A stretch of 5,422 nucleotides of DNA from positions 1-5,422 of the forward strand of contig JAUXXN010000311.1 of assembly GCA_030684755.1 (NCBI GenBank), given 5' to 3'. The notes under the pieces were generated by a model. The model worked only from the letters and a program-made list of their open reading frames with translations, did no database searches and had not been told where the DNA came from. A program made the position numbers and the translations under genes. This stretch comes from Hydrogenophaga sp. (GTDB taxonomy: Bacteria > Pseudomonadota > Gammaproteobacteria > Burkholderiales > Burkholderiaceae_C). Positions 1 to 5,380 of the stretch are shown piece by piece. Each line of letters starts with the position of its first letter. The stretch's first letter is position 1.

Positions 1-591
1 GTGCCGGCCGATTTCACCCTGACCGACAAAAACATCGCCGAGGTGCAGCAGCGCATGCCCAACCGCAACGGCATGGTGTTCTATGAGCCGCTGTGGAAGG
101 TCAATGGCAAGGGCGATGTGAAAAACGTGGCCTGCATGAAGAACTGCGCGGTGGACCCCACCGTGCATTCCTTCCTGCCGGACTTCGCCCGCGACGCGCA
201 CGGCAACATTGCCGAGCAAAACCGCATCATCGGCCCCGTGCGCGGTGCTGACACCACCAAGCCCGCGCCCAAAGGGCCGGTTGGTTCTTCAGCGCTGCCG
301 GCCACTGTGGTGGTGGCTGCAGCCAGTGCCAATGTGAGCGATCCCAAAGCCTTGCTCAACGCCAACAGTTGCACCGCTTGCCACGGTATGAAAAACAAGG
401 TGGTGGGTCCAGGCTTCAATGAGATCGCTGCAAAAATCAAAGGGCGGGCTGATGCCGAGGCTTATTTGATCGACAGGATCAAGAACGGTGGCTCGGGCGT
501 GTATGGTGCTGTCCCGATGCCAGCCCAGCCTCAGTTGAAAGACGCCGAGGCCAAAGCCATCGCGCAGTGGATTGCTGCAGGCGCCAAATAA
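1..591 (+). CDS. soxD: SoxD, diheme cytochrome c subunit of sulfane dehydrogenase SoxCD (3' part only)
   Basis: The gene runs in from the left edge, so the GTG at base 1 is an internal Val codon, not a start. About 196 C-terminal residues are present; SoxD precursors are usually around 350-390 residues with two heme c domains, so the first heme domain lies outside. Local residues 1-25 (PADFTLTDKNIAEVQQRMPN and following) and the stretch with C45 and C49 (ACMKNC), then AHGNIAEQNR, are typical of the SoxD mid region. An Ala/Pro-rich linker (about 83-112) leads to a class I cytochrome c domain with heme site C124-T-A-C127-H128 and likely axial Met173 in VPMPAQP. SoxD passes electrons from the SoxC molybdenum cofactor subunit, which oxidises the SoxY-bound sulfane sulfur in the periplasm. 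soxC is expected just upstream. The next gene, 108 bases on, encodes a cytochrome very like this last domain. The main doubt is the unseen N-terminus. Confidence 0.88.
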   Translation: MPADFTLTDKNIAEVQQRMPNRNGMVFYEPLWKVNGKGDVKNVACMKNCAVDPTVHSFLPDFARDAHGNIAEQNRIIGPVRGADTTKPAPKGPVGSSALPATVVVAAASANVSDPKALLNANSCTACHGMKNKVVGPGFNEIAAKIKGRADAEAYLIDRIKNGGSGVYGAVPMPAQPQLKDAEAKAIAQWIAAGAK

Positions 592-641
592 TCCGGGGCC
601 AAGCCCAGCCGATCTGGATCTCTCCATCTGCTGGTGCTTCA

Positions 642-650
642 AAATATCAG
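642..650 (+). promoter_or_regulatory. AAATATCAG element shared with the soxB promoter region
   Basis: AAATATCAG occurs here, 49 bases before the small cytochrome gene, and again at 3547-3555 in the soxB promoter. Here there is no good -35 match at the right distance (CTCCAT at 622-627), so if the match is real it could be a regulator half-site or a weak promoter. The rest of the 592-699 gap holds only a weak stem (605-613 with 626-634, one mismatch) and the ribosome site at 685-689. Confidence 0.2.
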
Positions 651-699
651 CATTTACTCGTAAACCCCAACCCCCTTCTATCCTAGGAGACCTTAAGCT

Positions 700-1038
700 A
701 TGAAAATGACGATGAAACAACTGGCTCTTGCAGCTGCAACTCTGCTCGCTGCCTCAGGTGCTTACGCCATGGATGCTGCTGCAGCCAAGGCGCTGGCCTC
801 TAAGAGTGCCTGCATGGCCTGCCATGCGGTGGACCGCAAGCTGGTTGGCCCGTCTTACAAAGACGTGGCCGCCAAGCACAAAGGTGAAGCCGATGCGGTG
901 GCCAAAGTGTCTGCCCGCATCAAGTCCGGCGGCTCCGGTATGTACGGCCCCGTGCCTATGCCCGCGCAGCCCAATCTGAAAGACGACGAGCTGAAACTGC
1001 TTGCCGCCTGGATTCTTGCCGGTGCCCCCGACAAGTAA
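700..1038 (+). CDS. Small periplasmic monoheme cytochrome c (c551/c552 type) of the sox cluster
   Basis: A 112-residue class I cytochrome c. A Sec signal peptide covers residues 1-23 (Lys near the start, Ala/Leu core, cleavage after AYA), leaving a mature protein of about 89 residues. The heme site is C38-M-A-C41-H42 and the probable sixth ligand is Met87 in VPMPAQP; the helix near the C-terminus contains AAWILAG. The start at 700 is preceded by AGGAG (685-689), 10 bases away; in-frame ATGs at 706 and 712 are possible but would shorten the basic signal start. The mature protein aligns without gaps to the last domain of SoxD encoded just upstream, about 44 of 73 residues identical by eye. By family and position it is probably an electron carrier taking electrons from SoxAX and/or SoxCD towards a terminal oxidase. 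That role is inferred; no specific symbol is secure. It lies 35 bases before soxY, so co-transcription is likely. Confidence 0.88.
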   Translation: MKMTMKQLALAAATLLAASGAYAMDAAAAKALASKSACMACHAVDRKLVGPSYKDVAAKHKGEADAVAKVSARIKSGGSGMYGPVPMPAQPNLKDDELKLLAAWILAGAPDK

Positions 1039-1073
1039 ATATTCAACCCCTTTTCTTTTTCCAGGAGCTCAAC

Positions 1074-1529
1074 ATGAACAACTCACGCCGTGTCGCCCTC
1101 AAGTCCACTGGGGCGTTCGCCACGCTGGTGTCTCTGGGCATCATCACCCAGAGCCAGGCCCAGGCCGCTGTGGACCACGCCAGCTTTCAGGTGAAAACCT
1201 TGGAAGACGCTCTCAAGGCAATTGGTGGCACCCCTGCTAACAGCGACCAGGTTTCCGTGGTGTCTCCCGACATCGCTGAAAACGGTGCCGTGGTGCCCGT
1301 GGGTGCCACCAGCAAGCTGCCCAACACCACCGAGATGTACCTGATTGTTGAAAAGAACCCAACGCCTTTGGCTGCTGGTTTCATGATCCCGGCCGGTACC
1401 AACGCCGACGTGCAAACCCGCCTGAAAATGGGTCAGAGCACCAACGTGGTGGCTGTGGTCAAGGCCGATGGCAAGCTGTTCTCGGCCACCAAAGAAACCA
1501 AAGTGACGCTGGGTGGTTGCGGCGGCTGA
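1074..1529 (+). CDS. soxY: SoxY, sulfur-carrier subunit of SoxYZ
   Basis: SoxY carries the sulfur intermediates of thiosulfate oxidation covalently on a Cys on its flexible C-terminal arm. The 151-residue product ends in the family's signature tail, GGCGG, with Cys149 as the only cysteine in the protein. The N-terminus is a Tat signal: SRRVALK (twin Arg5-Arg6) followed by a weakly hydrophobic stretch and a likely cleavage site near residue 31 (AQA), in line with export of folded SoxYZ. The usual Phe after the twin Arg is Ala here. The mature part is the expected Ig-like SoxY domain, and the length is normal. AGGAG at 1063-1067 lies 6 bases before the ATG. soxZ follows after 58 bases, and the product is expected to pair with SoxZ in the periplasm and serve SoxAX, SoxB and SoxCD in turn. 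Confidence 0.97.
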   Translation: MNNSRRVALKSTGAFATLVSLGIITQSQAQAAVDHASFQVKTLEDALKAIGGTPANSDQVSVVSPDIAENGAVVPVGATSKLPNTTEMYLIVEKNPTPLAAGFMIPAGTNADVQTRLKMGQSTNVVAVVKADGKLFSATKETKVTLGGCGG

Positions 1530-1587
1530 TGCCCCCCAATACCGGCTCACCCGCATAAACCATTTTTTTAAATTTTAGGAGTCCATC

Positions 1588-1899
1588 ATGTCAGATCCGA
1601 TGCGCATCCGTGCCGCCCTTGCTGGCGACGAAACCACCGTTCGCGTTCTCATGTCCCACCCCATGGAAACCGGAACCCGCAAAGACGCGGCCGGCGCCAC
1701 CATTGCAGCCCACTACATCCGCGATGTGGAAGCCACACACAACGGCAAGTCTGTACTCAAGGCCATGTTCAGCGGCGCTGTGTCGCAAAACCCCTTCCTG
1801 TCCTTCAAGTTCAAGGGTGCAGCCAAAGGTGACAAAGTCACGGTGAAGTGGACCGACAACAAAGGTGCCACCCGCACCGACGAAGCCGCCATCGCCTGA
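1588..1899 (+). CDS. soxZ: SoxZ, partner subunit of the SoxYZ sulfur carrier
   Basis: A 103-residue SoxZ of normal family length. It has no signal peptide and no cysteine; SoxZ proteins are known to be exported as a complex with the Tat-borne SoxY. Recognisable features are the N-terminal MRIRA strand, the LMSHPMETG segment (around residues 21-29), HYIRDVE (42-48), NPFLSFKFKG (68-77) and the VTVKWTDNKG strand near the end, as in the Ig-like SoxZ fold. AGGAG at 1577-1581 is 6 bases before the ATG at 1588 and favours it over the in-frame ATG at 1600. SoxZ holds SoxY and helps present its Cys arm to the Sox enzymes. It ends 14 bases before a strong intrinsic terminator, so soxD/cytochrome/soxYZ may form a transcript distinct from soxAX. 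Confidence 0.97.
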   Translation: MSDPMRIRAALAGDETTVRVLMSHPMETGTRKDAAGATIAAHYIRDVEATHNGKSVLKAMFSGAVSQNPFLSFKFKGAAKGDKVTVKWTDNKGATRTDEAAIA

Positions 1900-1913
1900 T
1901 AGGTGCATGGTGC

Positions 1914-1945
1914 AAACGGCCAGCCTGTGAAGTCTGGCCGTTTTT
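1914..1945 (+). terminator. Intrinsic terminator between soxZ and soxA
   Basis: A perfect 10-bp stem, AAACGGCCAG (1914-1923) with CTGGCCGTTT (1934-1943), closes a 10-base loop and runs into TTTTT (1941-1945). This is the classic Rho-independent form on the + strand. It lies 14 bases after the soxZ stop, in the middle of a cluster whose genes all face the same way. It may end the upstream transcript fully or act as a partial stop that lowers soxAX relative to soxYZ. Confidence 0.82.
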
Positions 1946-1977
1946 GATTTTCCACCGCAAAAAGAAGGAGACTCCAG

Positions 1978-2790
1978 ATGAAAAAATCCGTGGCCAAACG
2001 CCTGCTTGTGCTGACTGCCGTGATGTCCGTAGGGACGAGCGCTGCATACGCGCAGGGCACTGCTGCTGAAGGCATCGCCAAATACCGCGAGATGCTCGCT
2101 GACGGCAATCCCGCCGAATTGTTTGAAATGAAGGGCGAAGAGCTCTGGAAACAAAAGCGTGGCCCGAAGAATGTCTCTCTGGAGCAATGCGACTTGGGCA
2201 AGGGCCCTGGCGTGATCGCAGGAGTTTTTGTGGAGCTGCCCCGGTATTTCAAAGACACGGGCCGCGTTCAAGACTTGGAAACCCGTTTGATCACTTGCAT
2301 GGAAACCTTGCAGGGTTTCAACGCCGCCGATATCGCCAAAACACCGTTTGGTCGTGGCGAAATGGCCAACGTCACGGCTCTCGCCACCTATGTGGCCACG
2401 GCGTCCAAGGGCATGCGGTTTAACCTGCCCCAGGCCCACGAGCAAGAAAAAAATATGTATGAAGTGGGCAAGCGCCTGTTCTTCGCTCGCGGCGGTCCGC
2501 ATGACTTTGCTTGCTCATCGTGTCACAGCATCGACGGCGGTCGCATCCGTTTGCAAGACCTGCCCAACCTGACCAAAAACCCTGGCGACGGTGTGGGTGT
2601 CGCGGCTTGGCCTGCATACCGGGTGTCCAACGCCCAAATGTGGGGCATGCAGTTGCGCTTGAACGATTGCTACCGCCAGCAACGTTTCCCCGAACCCAAG
2701 TTTGGCAGCGATGCCACCATTGCTTTGGGTGTTTACATGGGCGTCAACTCCAAGACCGCCGAATCCATCGTGCCGGCCATCAAGCGTTGA
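1978..2790 (+). CDS. soxA: SoxA, catalytic cytochrome c subunit of SoxAX (single-heme form)
   Basis: SoxAX couples thiosulfate oxidatively to the SoxY Cys, giving SoxY-thiocysteine-S-sulfonate and two electrons. The 270-residue product has a Sec signal (cleavage after AYA, residue 25) and two cytochrome-like domains. Only the second has a heme site, C179-S-S-C182-H183. The first domain has lost its CxxCH and keeps lone Cys71 and Cys107, the spacing expected for a disulfide in place of heme, as in the diheme SoxAX type known from Starkeya novella rather than the triheme type of Paracoccus. The active-site Cys that becomes the persulfide heme ligand is Cys231 in RLNDCYRQ. AAGGAG (1965-1970), 7 bases before the ATG, supports the start. 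soxX follows after 15 bases, so the two are translated from one mRNA. A promoter between the terminator and this gene has almost no room (about 20 bases before the ribosome site). Confidence 0.96.
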   Translation: MKKSVAKRLLVLTAVMSVGTSAAYAQGTAAEGIAKYREMLADGNPAELFEMKGEELWKQKRGPKNVSLEQCDLGKGPGVIAGVFVELPRYFKDTGRVQDLETRLITCMETLQGFNAADIAKTPFGRGEMANVTALATYVATASKGMRFNLPQAHEQEKNMYEVGKRLFFARGGPHDFACSSCHSIDGGRIRLQDLPNLTKNPGDGVGVAAWPAYRVSNAQMWGMQLRLNDCYRQQRFPEPKFGSDATIALGVYMGVNSKTAESIVPAIKR

Positions 2791-2805
2791 ACAGGAGACT
2801 CCGAC

Positions 2806-3456
2806 ATGAAAAAAACCATGAAATTCGCTATTCTCCCGCTGGCTGCACTGGTGCTGGCCGGTTGCACTTCTTCACCATCAGGGGCCGACTACGACAAGAT
2901 GACGGCCGATGTGGTGAAAGCATCGTTCCAAGACCGTGGCATTGCCAAGCTGGATCGTTTGCAACAAGACGACGCCAACCGCGAGTGCAGTGCTGCCGAT
3001 GTGGCGGGCAAGCCGTTGGACGAAAAAGTGGCCAAGGCCATTGAAGAAGCCAACCTCAAGACCGTCAAGTGGCCCAGCGATGGCAAGTTTCTGGGCGACT
3101 GGAAAGAGGGCGAAAGAATTGCACAAAGCGGTCGTGGTTTGACTTGGAGCGATGCTGCAGGTTCGGCCAACGGGGGCAACTGCTACAACTGCCACATGAT
3201 TGGCAAGGAAGAGATTTCCTTCGGCAATCTAGGCCCCAGCTTGTACAACTACGGCAAGCTGCGTGGTGTGACCGACCCCAACGCCGCTGCTTCCAAGGCC
3301 ATCGTCGAGTACACCTGGGGCAAGTTGTGGAACGCCCGGGCCTACAACGCTTGTTCGCAAATGCCGCGCGCCGGTCACATGGGCATCCTGTCCGAAAAAC
3401 AGATCCAGCACGTGATGGCCTTGTTGTTGGACCCAGCCTCTCCCGTCAATAAGTGA
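2806..3456 (+). CDS. soxX: SoxX, cytochrome c subunit of SoxAX, predicted lipoprotein, long form
   Basis: SoxX accepts electrons from the SoxA heme in the thiosulfate-coupling enzyme. The 216-residue product has one heme site, C126-Y-N-C129-H130, with Met186 (QMPRAGH) as the probable sixth ligand, followed by a final helix (ILSEKQIQHVMALLL). The N-terminus is a lipoprotein signal: MKKTMK, a hydrophobic core, then lipobox LAGC with Cys20. Residue +2 is Thr, not Asp, so outer-membrane sorting would be expected. About 100 residues precede the heme domain, longer than the roughly 155-residue SoxX of Paracoccus but like the long SoxX of diheme SoxAX enzymes. Two further cysteines, Cys61 and Cys183, could form a disulfide tying the extension to the heme domain (inference). 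AGGAG at 2793-2797 is 8 bases before the ATG. It lies 15 bases after soxA, in one translational unit. Confidence 0.94.
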   Translation: MKKTMKFAILPLAALVLAGCTSSPSGADYDKMTADVVKASFQDRGIAKLDRLQQDDANRECSAADVAGKPLDEKVAKAIEEANLKTVKWPSDGKFLGDWKEGERIAQSGRGLTWSDAAGSANGGNCYNCHMIGKEEISFGNLGPSLYNYGKLRGVTDPNAAASKAIVEYTWGKLWNARAYNACSQMPRAGHMGILSEKQIQHVMALLLDPASPVNK

Positions 3457-3466
3457 CTAAGCCACG

Positions 3467-3496
3467 CCTGCAGGAAGCCTGACCTGCAGACTTCCT
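3467..3496 (+). repeat. Direct repeat CCTGCAG and small overlapping stem after soxX
   Basis: CCTGCAG occurs at 3467-3473 and again at 3483-3489. AGGAAG (3472-3477) can also pair with CTTCCT (3491-3496), a 6-bp stem that shares bases 3494-3496 with the large hairpin, so the two structures compete for these bases. The repeats are short and their role, if any, is unknown. Confidence 0.35.
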
Positions 3497-3524
3497 TGCT
3501 CCCGGCGTCAAACCGGGAGCAAGG
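3494..3524 (+). repeat. Perfect 12-bp inverted repeat (strong hairpin) after soxX
   Basis: CCTTGCTCCCGG (3494-3505) pairs perfectly with CCGGGAGCAAGG (3513-3524) around a 7-base loop (CGTCAAA). It lies 37 bases after the soxX stop. It resembles a terminator stem, but the downstream bases are CATTGGCAAAAAAA, not a T-run, and there is no T-run for the other strand. It may be a mRNA 3'-end stabiliser, a processing site, or a terminator that works without a U tract. Confidence 0.7.
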
Positions 3525-3526
3525 CA

Positions 3527-3555
3527 TTGGCAAAAAAATTTGGCGCAAATATCAG
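3527..3555 (+). promoter_or_regulatory. Candidate sigma-70 promoter for soxB
   Basis: TTGGCA (3527-3532, 5 of 6 to the -35 consensus) is separated by exactly 17 bases from TATCAG (3550-3555, 4 of 6 to the -10 consensus). Transcription would begin near 3562, giving a leader of about 17 bases to the soxB ATG at 3579. The AT-rich stretch directly after a strong hairpin fits soxB having its own transcript. This is a consensus match only. Confidence 0.45.
3538..3550. promoter_or_regulatory. Candidate operator (inverted repeat) inside the soxB promoter
   Basis: ATTTG-GCG-CAAAT is a perfect 5-bp inverted repeat with a 3-base centre, placed within the spacer of the candidate promoter and touching its -10 box. 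Sox clusters are known in other bacteria to be repressed by the ArsR-family regulator SoxR, which binds inverted repeats at sox promoters. Whether this site serves such a protein cannot be told from the window; no regulator gene is present here. Confidence 0.3.
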
Positions 3556-3567
3556 TAATCAATTGTT

Positions 3568-3572
3568 AAGGA
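3568..3572 (+). promoter_or_regulatory. Ribosome binding site that sets the soxB start
   Basis: AAGGA ends directly against the first in-frame ATG (3573), leaving no spacer, but sits 6 bases before the second ATG (3579). This favours initiation at 3579. Confidence 0.65.
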
Positions 3573-3578
3573 ATGTTT

Positions 3579-5303
3579 ATGAGTTTCAGTCGCCGTGAAT
3601 TCATGCAGGTGCTTGCCGTGGCCAGCGCAACCGGCCTGGCCATTGGCCACAAAGATGTGCTGGCTGCTGCTCCGGGCGCGGGCGAGCGTCTGTACGATGT
3701 GCCCAAGTTCGGTAACGTGAGCTTTTTGCACTTCACCGACTGTCACGCTCAGTTGCAGCCTATTTATTTCCGCGAACCCAATGTGAACTTGGGCGTGGCA
3801 GAGGCGCTTGGGCGCCCGCCGCACATCGTGGGGGAAAACCTGCTCAAGCATTACGGCTTCAAACCCAACACGGTCGAGGCTCACGCGTTCTCTTACCTGA
3901 ACTTCTCGCAGGCCGCCAAGACCTACGGCAAGGTGGGGGGCTTTGCCCACCTGGCCACGCTGGTCAAGCAGCTCAAGGCCAGCCGACCCCACGCCTTGCT
4001 GCTCGACGGCGGAGACACCTGGCAGGGTAGCGCCACGTCGCTGTGGACCAATGGCCAAGACATGGTGGACGCCTGCAAACTGCTGGGCGTGAACATGATG
4101 ACGCCGCACTGGGAATTCACCTTTGGTGCCAAACGGGTGCAAGAAGTGGTGGAGAAAGACTTCAAAGGCCACATCGACTTTTTGGCACAAAACGTGCAGA
4201 CGGCCGACTTTGGTGACCAGGTGTTCGCCCCGTATTCGATGCGCGAAATGAACGGAGTCAAGCTGGCGGTGATTGGTCAGGCTTTCCCCTACACCCCCAT
4301 CGCCAACCCGCGCCACATGGTGCCCGACTGGTCGTTTGGCATCCAAGACGAGCACATGCAAAAGATGGTGGACGAGGCGCGCAGCAAGGGTGCGCAAGTC
4401 GTGGTGGTGCTGTCGCACAACGGCATGGATGTGGACATCAAGATGGCTTCGCGTGTGCGCGGCATCGACGCCGTGCTGGGCGGCCATACCCATGATGGCA
4501 TGCCCGCGCCGATGATTGTCAAAAACAGCGGCGGTCAAACGCTGGTGACCAACGCGGGCTCGAACAGCAAGTTCTTGGGTGTGTTGGACTTTGACGTGCG
4601 TGGTGGCAAGGTGCAAGACTTCCGCTACAAGCTGCTTCCCGTGTTCTCTAACCTCTTGCCCGCTGACAAAGAAATGCAGGCACTCATCGACAAAGTGCGA
4701 GCGCCTTACAAAGCCAAGCTGGAAGAAAAGCTGGCTGTGACCGAAGACCTGTTGTACCGCCGGGGCAACTTCAATGGTTCGTGGGACCAGGTGATTTGTG
4801 ATGCGCTGATGGATGTGAAGGGCGCCGACATGTCGTTCTCTCCCGGCGTGCGCTGGGGTACCTCGCTGCTGCCGGGTGATGTGATCACCTACGAGCGCAT
4901 GATGGACCAGATGGCGCTGACCTACCCGGCCACCACGCTGAACGAATTCACTGGCACGCAGATCAAGGAAATTCTGGAAGACGTGGCCGACAACCTGTTC
5001 AATCCCGATCCCTACTTCCAGCAGGGCGGCGACATGGTGCGTGTGGGTGGCTTGCAATACAGCTGCACCCCCAATGCAGCGGCCGGTCAGCGCATCAACA
5101 ACATGGTGCTAAAAGGTAAACCGATTGACGCCGACAAAAAGTACAAAGTGGCTGGTTGGGCCTCGGTGCAAGAAAACGTGCAGGGCGAGCCCATCTGGGA
5201 CTTGGTATCGGGCTACTTGCGCGAGAAAAAAGTCATCAAAGGCGTGAAAATCAACACCCCCACTATCATTGGTATGAAAGGCAACCCCGGCATCGCTGCC
5301 TGA
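3579..5303 (+). CDS. soxB: SoxB, dimanganese sulfate-thiol hydrolase of the Sox pathway
   Basis: SoxB hydrolyses the SoxY-bound S-sulfonate, releasing sulfate in the periplasm. From the ATG at 3579 it has 574 residues, normal for the family; an in-frame ATG two codons earlier (3573) has no room for a ribosome site. A Tat signal opens the protein: SRREFMQ, then a short hydrophobic stretch and an Ala-rich end near residue 28. The N-terminal metallophosphatase domain of the 5'-nucleotidase superfamily shows all metal and active-site blocks: FTDCHAQ (Asp54, His56), DGGDTWQG (Asp146), HWEFT (His177), SHNGMD (His280) and GGHTHDG (His303, His305). The C-terminal domain, typical of 5'-nucleotidase relatives, carries RRGNFNGSWDQ (from residue 394), FSPGVRWG (420-427) and later GGLQYSCTPNA. 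It lies 122 bases after soxX, behind a hairpin and a candidate promoter, and ends 15 bases before an intrinsic terminator. Confidence in identity is very high. Confidence 0.97.
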   Translation: MSFSRREFMQVLAVASATGLAIGHKDVLAAAPGAGERLYDVPKFGNVSFLHFTDCHAQLQPIYFREPNVNLGVAEALGRPPHIVGENLLKHYGFKPNTVEAHAFSYLNFSQAAKTYGKVGGFAHLATLVKQLKASRPHALLLDGGDTWQGSATSLWTNGQDMVDACKLLGVNMMTPHWEFTFGAKRVQEVVEKDFKGHIDFLAQNVQTADFGDQVFAPYSMREMNGVKLAVIGQAFPYTPIANPRHMVPDWSFGIQDEHMQKMVDEARSKGAQVVVVLSHNGMDVDIKMASRVRGIDAVLGGHTHDGMPAPMIVKNSGGQTLVTNAGSNSKFLGVLDFDVRGGKVQDFRYKLLPVFSNLLPADKEMQALIDKVRAPYKAKLEEKLAVTEDLLYRRGNFNGSWDQVICDALMDVKGADMSFSPGVRWGTSLLPGDVITYERMMDQMALTYPATTLNEFTGTQIKEILEDVADNLFNPDPYFQQGGDMVRVGGLQYSCTPNAAAGQRINNMVLKGKPIDADKKYKVAGWASVQENVQGEPIWDLVSGYLREKKVIKGVKINTPTIIGMKGNPGIAA

Positions 5304-5318
5304 TTGCGGGGGCTGCAC

Positions 5319-5354
5319 ATGGCGTCTGGACCGAAAGGTTCAGGCGCCATTTTT
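5319..5354 (+). terminator. Intrinsic terminator after soxB
   Basis: A 14-bp stem (5319-5332 with 5337-5350, starting ATGGCG and ending CGCCAT, with two G-U pairs) is capped by a GAAA tetraloop (5333-5336) and followed by TTTTT (5350-5354). The stable GNRA loop and the T-run make this a strong Rho-independent terminator. It closes the Sox cluster and separates it from the next gene. Confidence 0.92.
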
Positions 5355-5380
5355 ACGAGCCCATCCGTTACCCTTGTTGC

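Noticed and set aside
1..3. GTG at base 1 as a start codon
   Set aside because: The protein is already in the middle of the SoxD family sequence here, and the first heme domain and signal peptide are missing, so the frame must begin upstream.
605..634. Possible hairpin after soxD (605-613 with 626-634)
   Set aside because: Nine pairs with one internal mismatch, a 12-base loop and no T-run; too weak to call a terminator.
1562..1576. T-rich run before soxZ as a terminator tail
   Set aside because: No stable stem precedes it, and it leads straight into the soxZ ribosome site; it is better read as an unstructured leader.
1591..2502. 303-residue open frame on the minus strand across soxZ and soxA
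   Set aside because: It overlaps two clear sox genes and the terminator between them, and has no recognisable domain. It is a shadow of codon bias.
2511..3044. 177-residue + strand frame overlapping the end of soxA and the start of soxX
   Set aside because: It is an out-of-frame reading of two well-supported genes, rich in Arg, His and Pro, with no motif.
3552..5057. 501-residue open frame on the minus strand opposite soxB
   Set aside because: It lies antisense to an unmistakable SoxB. Its His/Val/Gln-rich composition is what the reverse complement of GC-biased codons gives, and it shows no family motif.
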